Shown in pieces: positions 11,601 to 21,975 of a DNA stretch of 27,394 nucleotides. Positions within the stretch are counted from its first letter, which is position 1; each line of letters starts with the position of its first letter. The position numbers and the translations under genes were made by a program. Location: the NCBI GenBank assembly GCA_001969505.1, contig LSSK01000612.1, forward strand, positions 1 through 27,394, given 5' to 3'. Source of the DNA: Zancudomyces culisetae (Eukaryota > Kickxellomycota > Harpellomycetes > Harpellales > Legeriomycetaceae). The notes under the pieces were generated by a model that saw only the letters and a list, made by a program, of their open reading frames with translations, made no database searches and was not told where the DNA came from.

Positions 11601-12790
11601 GGTTCAGTGAAGTGCTGGTGAAGTTGATTGATCAAACTAAGAGTGAATTTGGCGACAACAAGGACAATGCAATGGATACAGAGCCTTCTGCGGAATCCAG
11701 TGGATATACTCTGCAGCTATTTGAAGCACTATTCAAACAAGCAGCCGACTCAGTATTACTAGACTCCAGCAGCGCCGATTCTAGTGTCGAACCGCTGTCT
11801 TCATCTCTGCAACTTCCATCCAACGTAGATCTCTGCTACTTTGATGAAAAAATATCTCAGGTTTACAACATACTTGGTCCAATAGTTACCTCTCTAATAG
11901 AGCAATACAACAACTCTGACTTTACCACTGATTCCAATATCACCAACCAACTCACCTCTCACACCCATGACTCCGAACGAGCTACAATAAAAGTGTGCAA
12001 AGTCGTTACGCCATGGAAGTCCAAGAATCTACAGGAAACCAACAACGTCCAAGATTTGGAGAAATCCGCACTTACAATCCGTTCGCTGAACCAACAAGTT
12101 CTAAACCTGGCTACACAGATAAAACAGGCACACCATGCCAATGAAGAATACAAGGTACAGATCCAAGTACTGCAAAAACGAAAACGTACTACTGATTCTC
12201 AGTATCAAGAAACTATTACACAGCTGAAAAATGATCTTGAAACTTCCAACAAGCTGAAAGCCCAGTTTGAAAACATTGTAGAAGGTCTGCATGCCGAAAT
12301 AGACTCCTTGAACGCAAACAAACCCGTTGCAAACATAGGCACTACCAGCTCTGTTGACATGGCTCTTGCCTCACCCGCCACTGTGCCCAACAGTGTTGCT
12401 GGCGTTAACGCTGATTCCAATCTTGAACCTAACTACAAGACACTTGGTGCTTACAACGCCACTACCAATATTCAAGTAAATAATAACTACATTTATACTC
12501 AAAGTAATGTTGTTGATGACTCGATTTTGGCTATGCAGCTAAAGGCTTGCCGCAAGAATATACAATCACTCAATTTACAAGTAGCCAAGCTCAAGCTAGC
12601 CAAACTGGATCCATTGAGTAACCCCAACAGAATCGCTGGGGACTTCGATACTGGTGCTGGTACTTTCTCAAATACACTGGCATTGGCGCCATCAACACTA
12701 GCAGCGTCATCGCGTTTGTCTCCAGCGCTAATCAAATTACCTAAGCTAATTGATATTTCTTCTCACAAAAAAATCAAACTTTCCTCATAA
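8609..12790 (+). CDS. DCTN1: Dynactin subunit 1 (p150Glued)
   Basis: Intronless, 1393 aa. This is the large dynactin subunit, which links dynein to microtubules and cargo. Residues 1-80 are a basic, Ser/Pro-rich leader that may add microtubule affinity. A CAP-Gly domain spans about 81-148 and includes the microtubule-tail-binding GKNDG motif at 119-123, followed by VQGVRYFDAKPGYGLFV. A Ser-rich linker and an acidic stretch lead to a long Glu/Lys-rich coiled coil at about 340-705 (CC1-like), interrupted by a Gly-rich patch at about 472-487. The dynactin family domain begins near 720 with LQEIKILSSYLPESIV and GGFLGIRRLEMLSRLICKQL. A second coiled coil lies at about 1140-1235. The start ATG follows an A-rich leader (AAAACAACATGG). 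Length and domain order match fungal Nip100/ro-3 and animal p150. It converges on the E2 gene to its right. Confidence 0.95.
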   Translation: MDKSGFNRRTRPMEARPGSRTNNPIASGIGAKGAAKPNSPMPRFSTSIQQRAGANSPVPQTPPNNQASGQIAQSVEGKSKVEVGKLVLAQDKKGVVRFMGETSFSTGLWIGVELEEQLGKNDGSVQGVRYFDAKPGYGLFVRISQVKVMQEETNTTPTMESRKLPSKRASLNMKSPLSSLPMGFTGSSNRMGSTSRLSVSGRSSEYDSRPSTPQSSIHSSSTSLNRSRSATPNISSISDLAEQTREGKVPSEEASSAAAVKQNTDKNDMEEIEEIEETNNQEKHAVEQKDNAEEERKESGEGVGDVLESIREKEARYRRPTLSMGEAVMYEGESKIVKADQTVPLAQYEELKAKVKFLEQKRAEEREVIQNAEEAMSSQAQAKRAQERLIQKVKELTAEQLKTKSELKKAQELVQSLEVTLEEEREALELITIEKEMAEEHAEGYKQEMVIMKEEMAEMEEKIKLYEGTSVGSGGGGGQGEGEGGGEKSDSLEVAQLRAKSIRLTDALRALRDEKELEINELKQNIRDLEKEMGAGRQAVGIVEKLKAQVEQQTEVIEELKQRLEEAADSEELVLNLGERNSKLGERVKELESLAEHWQSMYEVSEEMYEGHSDEVRQLNSEINRLEWEIKQREQDIKRLNELSEEHVEIIGRFKEAVVQFQDERKQAEKREQELQTQVESSGGATRKLGELADKAGKAMQTVRARSMELELQKNEMELCLQEIKILSSYLPESIVKNEIISVGGFLGIRRLEMLSRLICKQLEQHQQDQENYKQLSSEQVDKEYLNIAICRRVFACSAEVAELIVHNIETSSEQEFLAVGNVLNSNQQEIQSIELKVRELVRDGTLQDIGDGQGISRLNHAISVGKSLQELLVRCEKRLMAVDGENKKGSTKENSMQSVKKAVTELGYSIDQIQVGLLYFFDNFIENEELVHKSESVLGGLKGIKLLLVKLQCKVVDELFRRSNDNRKATDEIEEYRVDVDTRQLDDIVASISLLLRFSEVLVKLIDQTKSEFGDNKDNAMDTEPSAESSGYTLQLFEALFKQAADSVLLDSSSADSSVEPLSSSLQLPSNVDLCYFDEKISQVYNILGPIVTSLIEQYNNSDFTTDSNITNQLTSHTHDSERATIKVCKVVTPWKSKNLQETNNVQDLEKSALTIRSLNQQVLNLATQIKQAHHANEEYKVQIQVLQKRKRTTDSQYQETITQLKNDLETSNKLKAQFENIVEGLHAEIDSLNANKPVANIGTTSSVDMALASPATVPNSVAGVNADSNLEPNYKTLGAYNATTNIQVNNNYIYTQSNVVDDSILAMQLKACRKNIQSLNLQVAKLKLAKLDPLSNPNRIAGDFDTGAGTFSNTLALAPSTLAASSRLSPALIKLPKLIDISSHKKIKLSS
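10026..10070. repeat. GGT/GGTGAG-type low-complexity tract in the p150 coiled-coil region
   Basis: Tandem GGT codons followed by GGTGAG-like units encode Gly-Gly and Gly-Glu repeats at about residues 472-487. This makes a flexible break inside the first coiled coil, at a place where animal p150 also has a coiled-coil interruption (CC1A/CC1B). Whether the two correspond is inference. Confidence 0.7.
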
Positions 12791-12895
12791 TTCCATTATA
12801 TCTTTGTTTTTATATTGTTATCTTCATGTCTCATTTCTTATTGCAATAAAAATCACTCTCATTCATTCATTCATTAGATTGTTCTTGTTTATTGT

Positions 12896-15332
12896 TTATT
12901 GTTTTTTTTTGTTTTTCTTTAGTAAATACAACTTTGAACTTTTCATAATTGGCGGTAATCCCTCAACAACAATCTCTCTGGTAAACCTTGGCTGCTCAGG
13001 TATATTACAACTTCGCTCAACATCGACGCTTTTATCATCCCTACCACAACTATTATAGTTACTGTCAGACGCCGCCAACTTCTCAGTGGTATTGGAACCG
13101 ATAAAACTCTTTTCATTTTGTTTTCCATACTTTGTTTGGATTTTTGTGTGTGATTCTTCTATACGTTGGTTTTGCTCACTGGTGGCTGTTGTCTCTATTG
13201 TCATAATTTTATCTCTATTCTCAATGTTTCTGTTATCTTCAGATAACCTGCTGGCATCTTTATTGGGGTTTGAATTTGAGTTTGAGTTAGTGTTGGTTTT
13301 TAGTTTAGGTTTCATTTTGGCTTTTGGTTTTGCTTTCGCCTTAGTTTTAATTTTATTCTCAGCCTTTGATTTATTGTCATACTCGCCACTCGCCCCACTC
13401 ACATCTTCAGATTCCCCTCCAACAACAGACGTCTCACAAACTGGTGTTGCAGTATCTGTTTCCATACCATTTTCCTCCCCCTCCCCCTCCTCCTCCTCCT
13501 TTTCTTTCACTAATGGCTGCTGCTTGCTTGTACCGCCCGTATCAGTTTTCTTCAACTTCAGTTTTTTGTTTTGGCCACTTTTATTCTCATCTCCTTCATT
13601 ACTAAGAGTACAAAGAGGTCGGATTCTTCGCATTCCCAAACTCCTTTTCTTACCACCGCCAGGCTCACCTCCATCAACATTAGCACTATTGTTACCCACC
13701 TGACCAGTACCATTGTGTGCATTACTTTTGGCATCTGAAACTGTATTTTTGCTTTTACTCCCTTTCTCAGACGTCGCTTCCTCTCTATTATCTACACTAA
13801 CAGCCGTTTTCTCTCTTTTATTGGTCTGGGTTTTCTTGGTTGCTAGTTTTAGCCGCCCCCTATTCTTGTTCGTTATCCCGTATTTGCCATTACTGATACT
13901 TTTTATATCTACCAACATTGAATCATCTTCATCACCATCCTTTCGCACTTTGTCCTAGTTATATATTTACACATTGTTTTAACAATAAATTGAAAATAAA
14001 TAAATACTGAGGAAAGTGAAATGATAAGTTAATACCAGGTCAGTCGTAGATCATAAACACCGAATATAAACACGGAATAAACACAAAACTTAACAAGACA
14101 AAACAAAGCAAAGCAAAACAAACTTAGTAGAGATTACCTCAACTGCCTCCCCGCCCATGGCATATTTCTCTGTCCATGATTTTGCCTTGAATGTAAACGC
14201 TGCTTTGTCTCGGTCATACTCTCTTGCCTTCAAAATATAGTTAAATAGTGTGTCACAAATCAATTTTTTCTTTTTACAATTTTCACCCTTCCTCACATTT
14301 TGCATCTAAAACTGCAAAGTGTCAAAGTCATTTTGCTAGGACGATAAGTTAATGAGTAATTTAATGTGTCAATACCGTGATCGTCAATATACCAACAAAC
14401 ACAATTAATTTCTAGCACACGTTCAAGTCAGAAAATTGGAAATCTTACTATTTCTGGAACCAGCGGATCTTGGGTGTTAGGCTCCCCCATTAATACCATT
14501 ATTCCCATTAGCACGCTCAAAATATTCTCTCCGGGAGTCCACCTTTCCTATTAGTATTGCATATTATTTAAACTAATTTTTCAAAGGCTTTCTATTTAAA
14601 GACCTACCTCTCCTGTCGTCTTTAATAAATTAATACATATTCTACCATTCTCATCTATGTTTGGATGATATATTGGTGTCTTGAGCCGGATACTAGGAGG
14701 TTCAAATGGATAGCTATTTGTTTATTTTTCAGTTTTTGGTGTTAAATAGCTTGCATAAACTAGGAAAAAGGTAGTCAATTGTTTTGTGACATTCCAACGC
14801 GAGTATGGATGTCTTTTTCTACTAGTTCCAAATAAACACGTTCATTTAATCACAACCAGCTGATTTTTGCTTTCAACATATACACATACACACATATAGA
14901 AACTCTAATATCATATCAGTTTATCTTTATAACTGTAGTTATACACATACTCATTAGGCAGATTTATTTCAAGAACAAAAACACCTCCTTCGTATGGTGA
15001 CCCAGGCGGACCCTTGATACCTATGTTTAATTGCAGATTCACTCTTTAGCCTTTGCAACGTTTTTTTTTCTTTTCTTTCTGAGTAAAAAAATCCCTTTGC
15101 GGTATACTTGAACCGAAAAGTGTATTGAAGCTTTTTATTTTTGTACATATACCATCGTTGCTCTCTTTCTTCTCCACTCTTCTCCTCTCCAAAATATACA
15201 TGAGTACTGCATCAACTTACGCCCTTCAAATCGATTAATTTCTTCACATGGAAAACATTCGATTTCGGGAGGTGAATCTGCCTTGATAATTTTACACTCC
15301 TCTGTTATTCTATTTACAAACAACTTGTTCAT
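12896..15332 (-). CDS. UBE2T-like E2 ubiquitin-conjugating enzyme with a long disordered C-terminal tail
   Basis: Six exons, join(15332..15221, 15020..14951, 14713..14608, 14547..14449, 14227..14138, 13954..12896) on the minus strand, keep one frame and predict 511 aa. Residues 1-159 form a complete UBC fold: [26 protein letters not shown], then TPIYHPNID, then GRIC with catalytic Cys87, then [17 protein letters not shown] and KSWTEKYA. The YHPNID-GRIC spacing, Cys position (86 in human UBE2T) and WTEK ending point to UBE2T, the E2 that monoubiquitinates FANCD2/FANCI in crosslink repair. UBE2T is lost from budding yeasts. The last exon adds about 352 residues rich in Lys, Asn, Ser, Thr and Glu, with (KAKAKPKAK)-like and (NS)n stretches and no domain. 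Its join (intron 13955-14137, phase 0/0) is the weakest step. Without it the protein would read through the intron to a stop at 14090-14092. Confidence 0.85.
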
Positions 15333-15991
15333 TCTAGCGCATTATAACTCTGTGAAACACGCTGTTTATATCTCGCTTTTCTCCCCTTATTTTCCTCTTT
15401 GTGTTTCCAGATTCGATGAAATTATTGATTTTATCGCCCTATCCGATTTTTGTGTGTTTCCACGCCTAAACTCTTCAATTCTTATATTGTTATTTCCTTT
15501 AAACTATTTTTGTTGTTAAAGCTGAATACATTTGTACCACCGATCAGAACCTGTAGAAGAAAATATTGTTAGATGCAAGTTGTTTTCTTTATATAATTGT
15601 AAATAAAATAAAAATCGCTCAAAACATATTTGAATTTTGGCAATTACAATTTTTTGCCAAATAAAACACCAATAAACGCGAAAATCACATCCCTCCCTAC
15701 TCATTCAAAAAAAAACATTGAAAGGTCAATCAATATCACAGATTTAGGACAATGAGATGAAAATATAGAACATTTTCGATTTAACATTTCGTACAAACAC
15801 ACAGCATAAAGCTAGTTGCACAGATAGAATATGTTTTACTAAAATAAAAAAAACTCTTCACAGTTGGTCGGGTAGATAGTACCACATATGTATATTTTGT
15901 TTATTTACATTGCTTTGTAGATTTAACAAATAGCAAAAAGAAACCATCCAAAAGTATTTGGTTTATATATATTATAATTCGATTTTTAGTA
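15333..15991. other. Intergenic region between the E2 gene and METTL5
   Basis: These 659 bp separate two minus-strand genes and should hold the E2 promoter and the METTL5 3' untranslated region. I see only short frames without family signature, AT-rich DNA and small A-runs. No RNA gene is recognised. Confidence 0.5.
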
Positions 15992-17212
<1,221 letters not shown>

Positions 17213-17851
17213 TTCTGCTCTGCTCTGTTCTGTTGCGCCTCTACCCACTCTTCAATTTCGATTTATACAGTTTTTTTTATTTTACTTTTAATGTTAAAGA
17301 GTGAATTGTTTTCGGTCAGCATTCCACATAAATCGATTTAATTTTTTTTATCCTTTATTAATTATCGTATATTTTTAGTAAACCCGATAAAAACAGTGAA
17401 ATGTCAAACTGCTAGCAGATTAATCATATTTATTAAGCGTCTACTTTTAAGTGTATACAAACTACATATCCCATACTTCACCATATACATCAAAAATCCT
17501 AGTGGACTCTGATCCAATATACCGTGCTCAAACAAAAAAACAAAGAATAGATTTTAAATTCAGAGCTGCAAACAAAACCAAGCTTTTATCTGCCTTGCTT
17601 CTACTCTTTAGTTGTAGTTTTTTATTGAAATCTAGTAAATCTATACAAATACAATTGAGAGAGGACTATCATGAATATTCCTAATCGTAGCTAGTGATCA
17701 CTTTTCTGGCTTAAGTGATGTAAGAGTTGTCTGCTGCGCATTCCTGGAGGGAAAGGGTGTGTGCCCCCCCCCCCACCATCACCACCACCATTCCTCCCCT
17801 TTGCACATTTCCAAAAACTTTTATGTTAAAACAAAAAAGAAATATGAATCT
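17213..17851. other. Intergenic region upstream of METTL5, with a poly(C) tract
   Basis: No supported gene. The region should contain the METTL5 promoter and the 3' end of the next minus-strand gene. A run of 11 C residues at 17764-17774 followed by CCACCATCACC-type repeats stands out in otherwise AT-rich DNA. A 77-codon plus-strand frame at 17451-17684 has a hydrophobic stretch but no other coding sign and is not called. Confidence 0.5.
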
Positions 17852-18861
17852 TTACAACCCGATTCTGGTGTTAACATTCAGATCTTTTCTCGACATTAGC
17901 ATTTTTTCGAAATCCTCAACATGCGAGTGTCCGGTAGAATCTTCATTCATGCTTTTTGATTCATTCTGCGAATCTTTGTTTGTTATCTTGTTGTTTCTGT
18001 GCTTTTCTTGGAGAAATTGTGCGACTCCATCGATATCCTCTTGACTAATCTCGTACTTTGACTGCTCAAATCCAAACATCTTTACGTTGTCAACCAAAAA
18101 CTCGTTTTTATTTTTTTCTAGCAAAAACACTCACTCTTAAGCCCAAATTTGTTCTGCAAATTGCTGGAAAAAAATTATGCAACTGAAAAAAAAGGCTGTG
18201 TTTAGAGGTTCAATTCAAGTGGATTTTATAATGTTATTGGAAGATCATCAGTTTATTTAGGATACCCATTTTCTATGGCTCTGGTCAAAGGAGTGTAGCG
18301 GGTTGTAGTATTTTAAACCTACTTTCTCTCTTGTAATTAGTGTATTTAATAACTATGGTTCTTAATATTTTCTAGTAATGTGAGTATATAAAGTATAGGT
18401 AATTGTCAAGTAAATAATCTCTAATCGTTATCCTTCTTCACACCTGGTTCCCTCAAATCCCATATACGTAAAATGTACATCTGAACTGGTGTATAAAAAC
18501 CATAATATGATAGTATGATGATAGAAAACTCATGAAACTAGGGGCGTCACCCGAATGTGTAAAAATTTTATGTTCATAATAGCTACAGCAGTTTTGAATT
18601 GATGCCTTACTTACTAGGATAGATGATGATAAATCAATTAAAGTTACTCGTCTTTGAACATCCACACCTCTCAACAGCTCTAAGGGGTTCTAGCTGCCGT
18701 TGTTTTTATGGATATTATCGCTCAAACCAGTGCTCGTTTAACCAGCTTTTATATACATGTTACTCCAAGAGTCGGGCGTTAATTGTAAATATTTATTCAT
18801 ACATTTTATTAAAGTAAAATACCTCGAAAGATTAATCAGCTACTAGTGAAGCATAATACAT
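17852..18861 (-). CDS. Unidentified small protein encoded by six short exons
   Basis: Best model: join(18861..18844, 18689..18615, 18480..18444, 18318..18266, 18182..18135, 18079..17852) on the minus strand, 152 aa. The exons have GT donors (GTAGCT, GTAAGT, GTGTGA, GTATCC, GTGAGT) and AG acceptors, and every junction keeps the frame. An in-frame TAA four codons upstream of the ATG supports the start. The predicted protein reads MYYASL, NPLELLRGVDVQRR, a segment with RIWDLREPG, then KYYNPLHSFDQSHRKW, LHNFFPAICRTNLGLR and FGFEQSKYEISQEDIDGVAQ. A Ser/Asn/Asp-rich tail ends NTRIGL. The amino-acid mix looks coding, but I recognise no family. WDLREP resembles the end of a WD40 blade, yet no other blade is present. 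The first exon and the acceptor of the last exon (18079 or an in-frame alternative upstream) are the least certain. The last exon is the longest uninterrupted part. Confidence 0.5.
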
Positions 18862-18996
18862 TTGGTATCTTTAGCAAAACCATATTGGTAATGTAAAATA
18901 TTAGAGATAGAGAACAAGTTAAAGGTGCAGTACGATTTGACGAGAGTAATCATACTGCTGGAAGTAAACCTACAAGCAACTCCTAAAGGATGGAAT

Positions 18997-19386
18997 TTAG
19001 TCGATTCTGTTGTCAAACGAGACTCTTCTAGCATGTTGGATACTTTTCCGGTTTTTATCCACAATCTCTTGAAGACGCTTCTCTCTTCTTGTAGCTACAC
19101 GATTTTGCTGCTCGTTTAAGCTGGATTCGAGGAGATACGCGCTTGCTCTGCCATCAGAGTCCTTTTGTGCTCTTGCTACTACCTCGGCATACTTGTTATG
19201 TCTTTTGCATTTCTCTGATACGCGGTTGTAGTAGGCATCCCTGCGTTTTTCTGCATCCCTCGCCTTCTTCTCAAGCTCCTCTCTTTGTGTTCTTTTTCGA
19301 CCTTCTTTGGAATTTCTTCCTCTTTCTCGTACATGATCAGGGTAGTCATTAACCCCACTAGATACAATATAAAACTCTGAAATCAT
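18997..19386 (-). CDS. Short basic coiled-coil protein, possibly stathmin-like
   Basis: An intronless frame of 129 aa. A TAA lies in frame two codons upstream of the ATG, so this is the natural start unless spliced. The N-terminus is MISEFYIVSSGVND; residues about 35-122 are one long charged helix without proline. The order EELEKKARDAEKRRDAYYNRV, then KCKRHNKYAEVV, then ESSLNEQQNRVATRREKRLQEIVDKN resembles the stathmin domain: a short strand-like FELIL segment, a (K/R)(K/R)L-x-AAEERR helix start and an ENRE-x-x-AKLERL-x-EKD helix end. Stathmins bind two tubulin dimers and destabilise microtubules; they are best known in animals. The likeness is my own pattern reading over a low-complexity charged helix, which can mislead. 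A generic coiled-coil protein is the alternative. Confidence 0.55.
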   Translation of the reverse strand: MISEFYIVSSGVNDYPDHVRERGRNSKEGRKRTQREELEKKARDAEKRRDAYYNRVSEKCKRHNKYAEVVARAQKDSDGRASAYLLESSLNEQQNRVATRREKRLQEIVDKNRKSIQHARRVSFDNRID

Positions 19387-21975
19387 TATTTACACTCTTT
19401 TTAGTTGATCTTTTCCCACTGTTTGGTTCATTTATCATGCTAAATATTATTTTAAGGAAAGGATGTCCTTTTACTACAAAATTGCAAGAGATGTTAACCT
19501 GCACTTTTAATCATAATATATATTGCAGCACAGTTCCATATTCATCACATATAACATCACATTAGGCCCACTTTGTATGTGCTATTTGGTTAAATATACA
19601 AACAACGGCAAAAATTGCATAAACCATTTGGGCTATTTCGGATTGTAAAACCAGCATTATGTAACTCCAATAAACAAAAATCGGTTCTCAAAATCTGATT
19701 GCAAACCCAAAATTATACCACTAGTTGCTATGCAAACAAAAACGTACAAAAAAAAACATGGATGGTGGTATGATATAACAGCTGAATTATAACCGAGTTT
19801 TTGACCGCCAACGATGCTTGTCCATAAGCTTTAAAAATATTTTGAATGTAAAAGCACAAAAAAACAAAGTAACCCCTCAGTATGTGGTGCAGTTGGGACT
19901 TCGAATTGCTACACAAAAATTTTTTTTTGGCCCAAGGCTTACCAATTTTCAAACCCATTGAAGTAGACCATTTATCCTCTACAGCAGAACTACAGCGTTA
20001 CTTACAATGTTATTTACAATGTTTTATTTAAATGACAGCTAACCACGCTATTAACTTGACTTCCAATCGAGCTATATACTTTGTTTCTTTATACAGGCGT
20101 TACTGTACTCTTGAAACTAGCAGTGTTAGTTTAGGGTGTATTTGATTGCAGAGTAGGCAGCCTATGTTAAAATTAAGTGCGTGAACACCCTTAATTGAAA
20201 TGGCTTCGAAAAAAAAGAAACCCCATATTTATTTTGAGTAACATGGCTATGTCATGTCTGTGGCATATTATTTTACCATGGTCGATACCACATATGATAC
20301 CAACATGATTCCTATCGATGTCTGTTTATAAATGTGGATTATAAATATGTTAATGAAACTTAGTTTTCTTGTATCACAAAACCAAATGGATTTGTGGTGG
20401 CAAGTAATATAGTCTCGTAAACCACAAAGCCTATTGACTGGGTACCTCAATAGTTCATTCACAAAACTACCTTATTAACTAATTGTTTTCTTGTTATTAC
20501 TAATATTATCCCAATGAAAACTGTGAATTAGTCTGGCTATATACATGATTTGAAAATAAAAATCACAATTTGTTTTGAAATTTGCAAGATGGTTTTTGAT
20601 AACACGTTTACTTATACAATGTGGGTCTTTTAAGCTTTATGTTCTTAGATTGAAAACAGTTTAAACAAATCTTAGTTTTAATTCAAACTCCATGACATTG
20701 GACAAGCTATCAAACTGCATTTCTAATGAATAAATAAAAACTTTCCTTTGTAGGCTATAACTGCAAGACACTGTTCAAACCTTTGGCATTTAATATGTCA
20801 TCACCGATAGTAGCAAACTAACTGCACCCATATCGATCGTTCTTTTATGCTCCAGGTGTACTTTAACTGAGATAATTCAAACTGAACATAAATTAGGGTA
20901 TGTGAGCCCCTACAATAAAGCTAAAAAATAAAAACGTAAAAAATAAAGTGAAAATAAAAAAAACATGTGCAAACATACTTTTTTTTTCAGTTGTAACAAT
21001 ATTTGCCAACAATTTAACAATCAAGGAAAAAAAGAGATATACATCACAAAACTAAATTGAAAATACAAGTTCAAGAATATGAAATGGGTAGATAAGGAGT
21101 GCAAAATAAACACTACTATACCCCGCTTAATAACCCGGAACTTATGTTAGACACTTTATCTGCAATATATCTGCTAGGAAGGGGGGGGATATGGAAACAT
21201 TTTTATTTGTAAACACCAAGCATTTTCTCTTATATGTATCTTAACAGTGCGCCTTTTTTTAAATAGCAAAAGATACCATAACACTTGTAATTAGATTTTT
21301 TCTGTTGATTTTTTGATAACCTTTGTAATCTTTTTTGCTTATCTAACTATAATGTAAAATATAATGTAGAAAAATAAACATGTTTAAAGCATCTCCAGAT
21401 CACAGAGCCAATATGGAACCATCGTACAAATGCAACGAAAAAAACTTTGGTTTGCTGTGTATTTTTCAGGAGGCTTAAAAATGTGCGTGTATTTAATACA
21501 TAGTTCCATTGAAATTTGCGCATAATCTTTTTCCTTTTTCATGAACCTGAATTTGAATTGAAGCCAACCAATAAGCCATTCTGAAATTAAAAAAAAATGC
21601 GGGCAAAATACAAAACTGTTTGAAAAACTTGCATTATGAAAAAAAGAAATTCCTGAAAATAGATATTCCAAACTGGAATCAAAGCACACATGGTGGATTG
21701 TGAGACACAAAATAAAAAAAGTGCGGTTAAACGGATAAATACCACAGTAGAAGAAATTTATAAATTGAGAAAGATAAAACAGGATTTTGATTTTTCAAGT
21801 TTCAGCTTATAATTCCACACTGAGTAAAGTTTTTAGGTGTTAACATAGTCCAAAAGAAGAAGAAAACACAAAAAAGAGTAAATACTATTTGATTAGATAG
21901 TTCCATCCGAGTAACATATTACTGTGTTTAAGCATCGCACCTTCAAAAAGGAAAAAAAAAAAAAAGTAATTCAGC
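19387..21975. other. Long region without a recognisable gene upstream of pyruvate carboxylase
   Basis: About 2.6 kb of AT-rich DNA holding the pyruvate carboxylase promoter at its right end and the promoter of the coiled-coil gene at its left end. The open frames are at most about 108 codons, with AT-driven composition (Phe, Ile, Asn, Lys) and no domain signature. I found no tRNA-like B box, no transposase or reverse transcriptase motif and no obvious long tandem or inverted repeat. A G-run of 8 to 9 lies near 21181, and an A-run precedes the start codon of the next gene. Confidence 0.5.

Noticed and set aside
13086-13703. 205-codon plus-strand frame with strongly hydrophobic, membrane-like composition
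   Set aside because: It is the complement of the Lys/Glu/Asn-rich exon of the E2 gene; antisense of such codons gives Phe, Leu and Ser automatically.
12896-13948. 350-codon Lys-rich frame on the minus strand as an independent gene
   Set aside because: It opens with a GTG rather than ATG, and a splice acceptor in the correct phase lies just upstream, so it is better read as the last exon of the E2 gene.
14090-14137. E2 gene ending in [14 protein letters not shown] without the last splice
   Set aside because: Possible, but the sequence after GAG begins with a GTAATC donor and the tail is AT-coded; the spliced model is preferred with moderate confidence.
17451-17684. 77-codon plus-strand frame with a signal-peptide-like hydrophobic stretch
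   Set aside because: AT-driven composition, hydrophobic stretch not near the N-terminus, no family likeness and no splice partners.
18444-18480. WD40 repeat protein suggested by RIWDLREPG
   Set aside because: No other WD40 blade could be found in any frame nearby, and the exon continues in phase into non-WD sequence.
18420-18780. tRNA or spliceosomal RNA gene near a TATATAAAA motif on the minus strand
   Set aside because: No A/B box, Sm site or known snRNA sequence was found; the region is better explained by short coding exons.
19387-21975. Transposon remnant in the gene-free region
   Set aside because: No transposase, integrase or reverse transcriptase motifs, terminal repeats or target duplications could be seen by eye.
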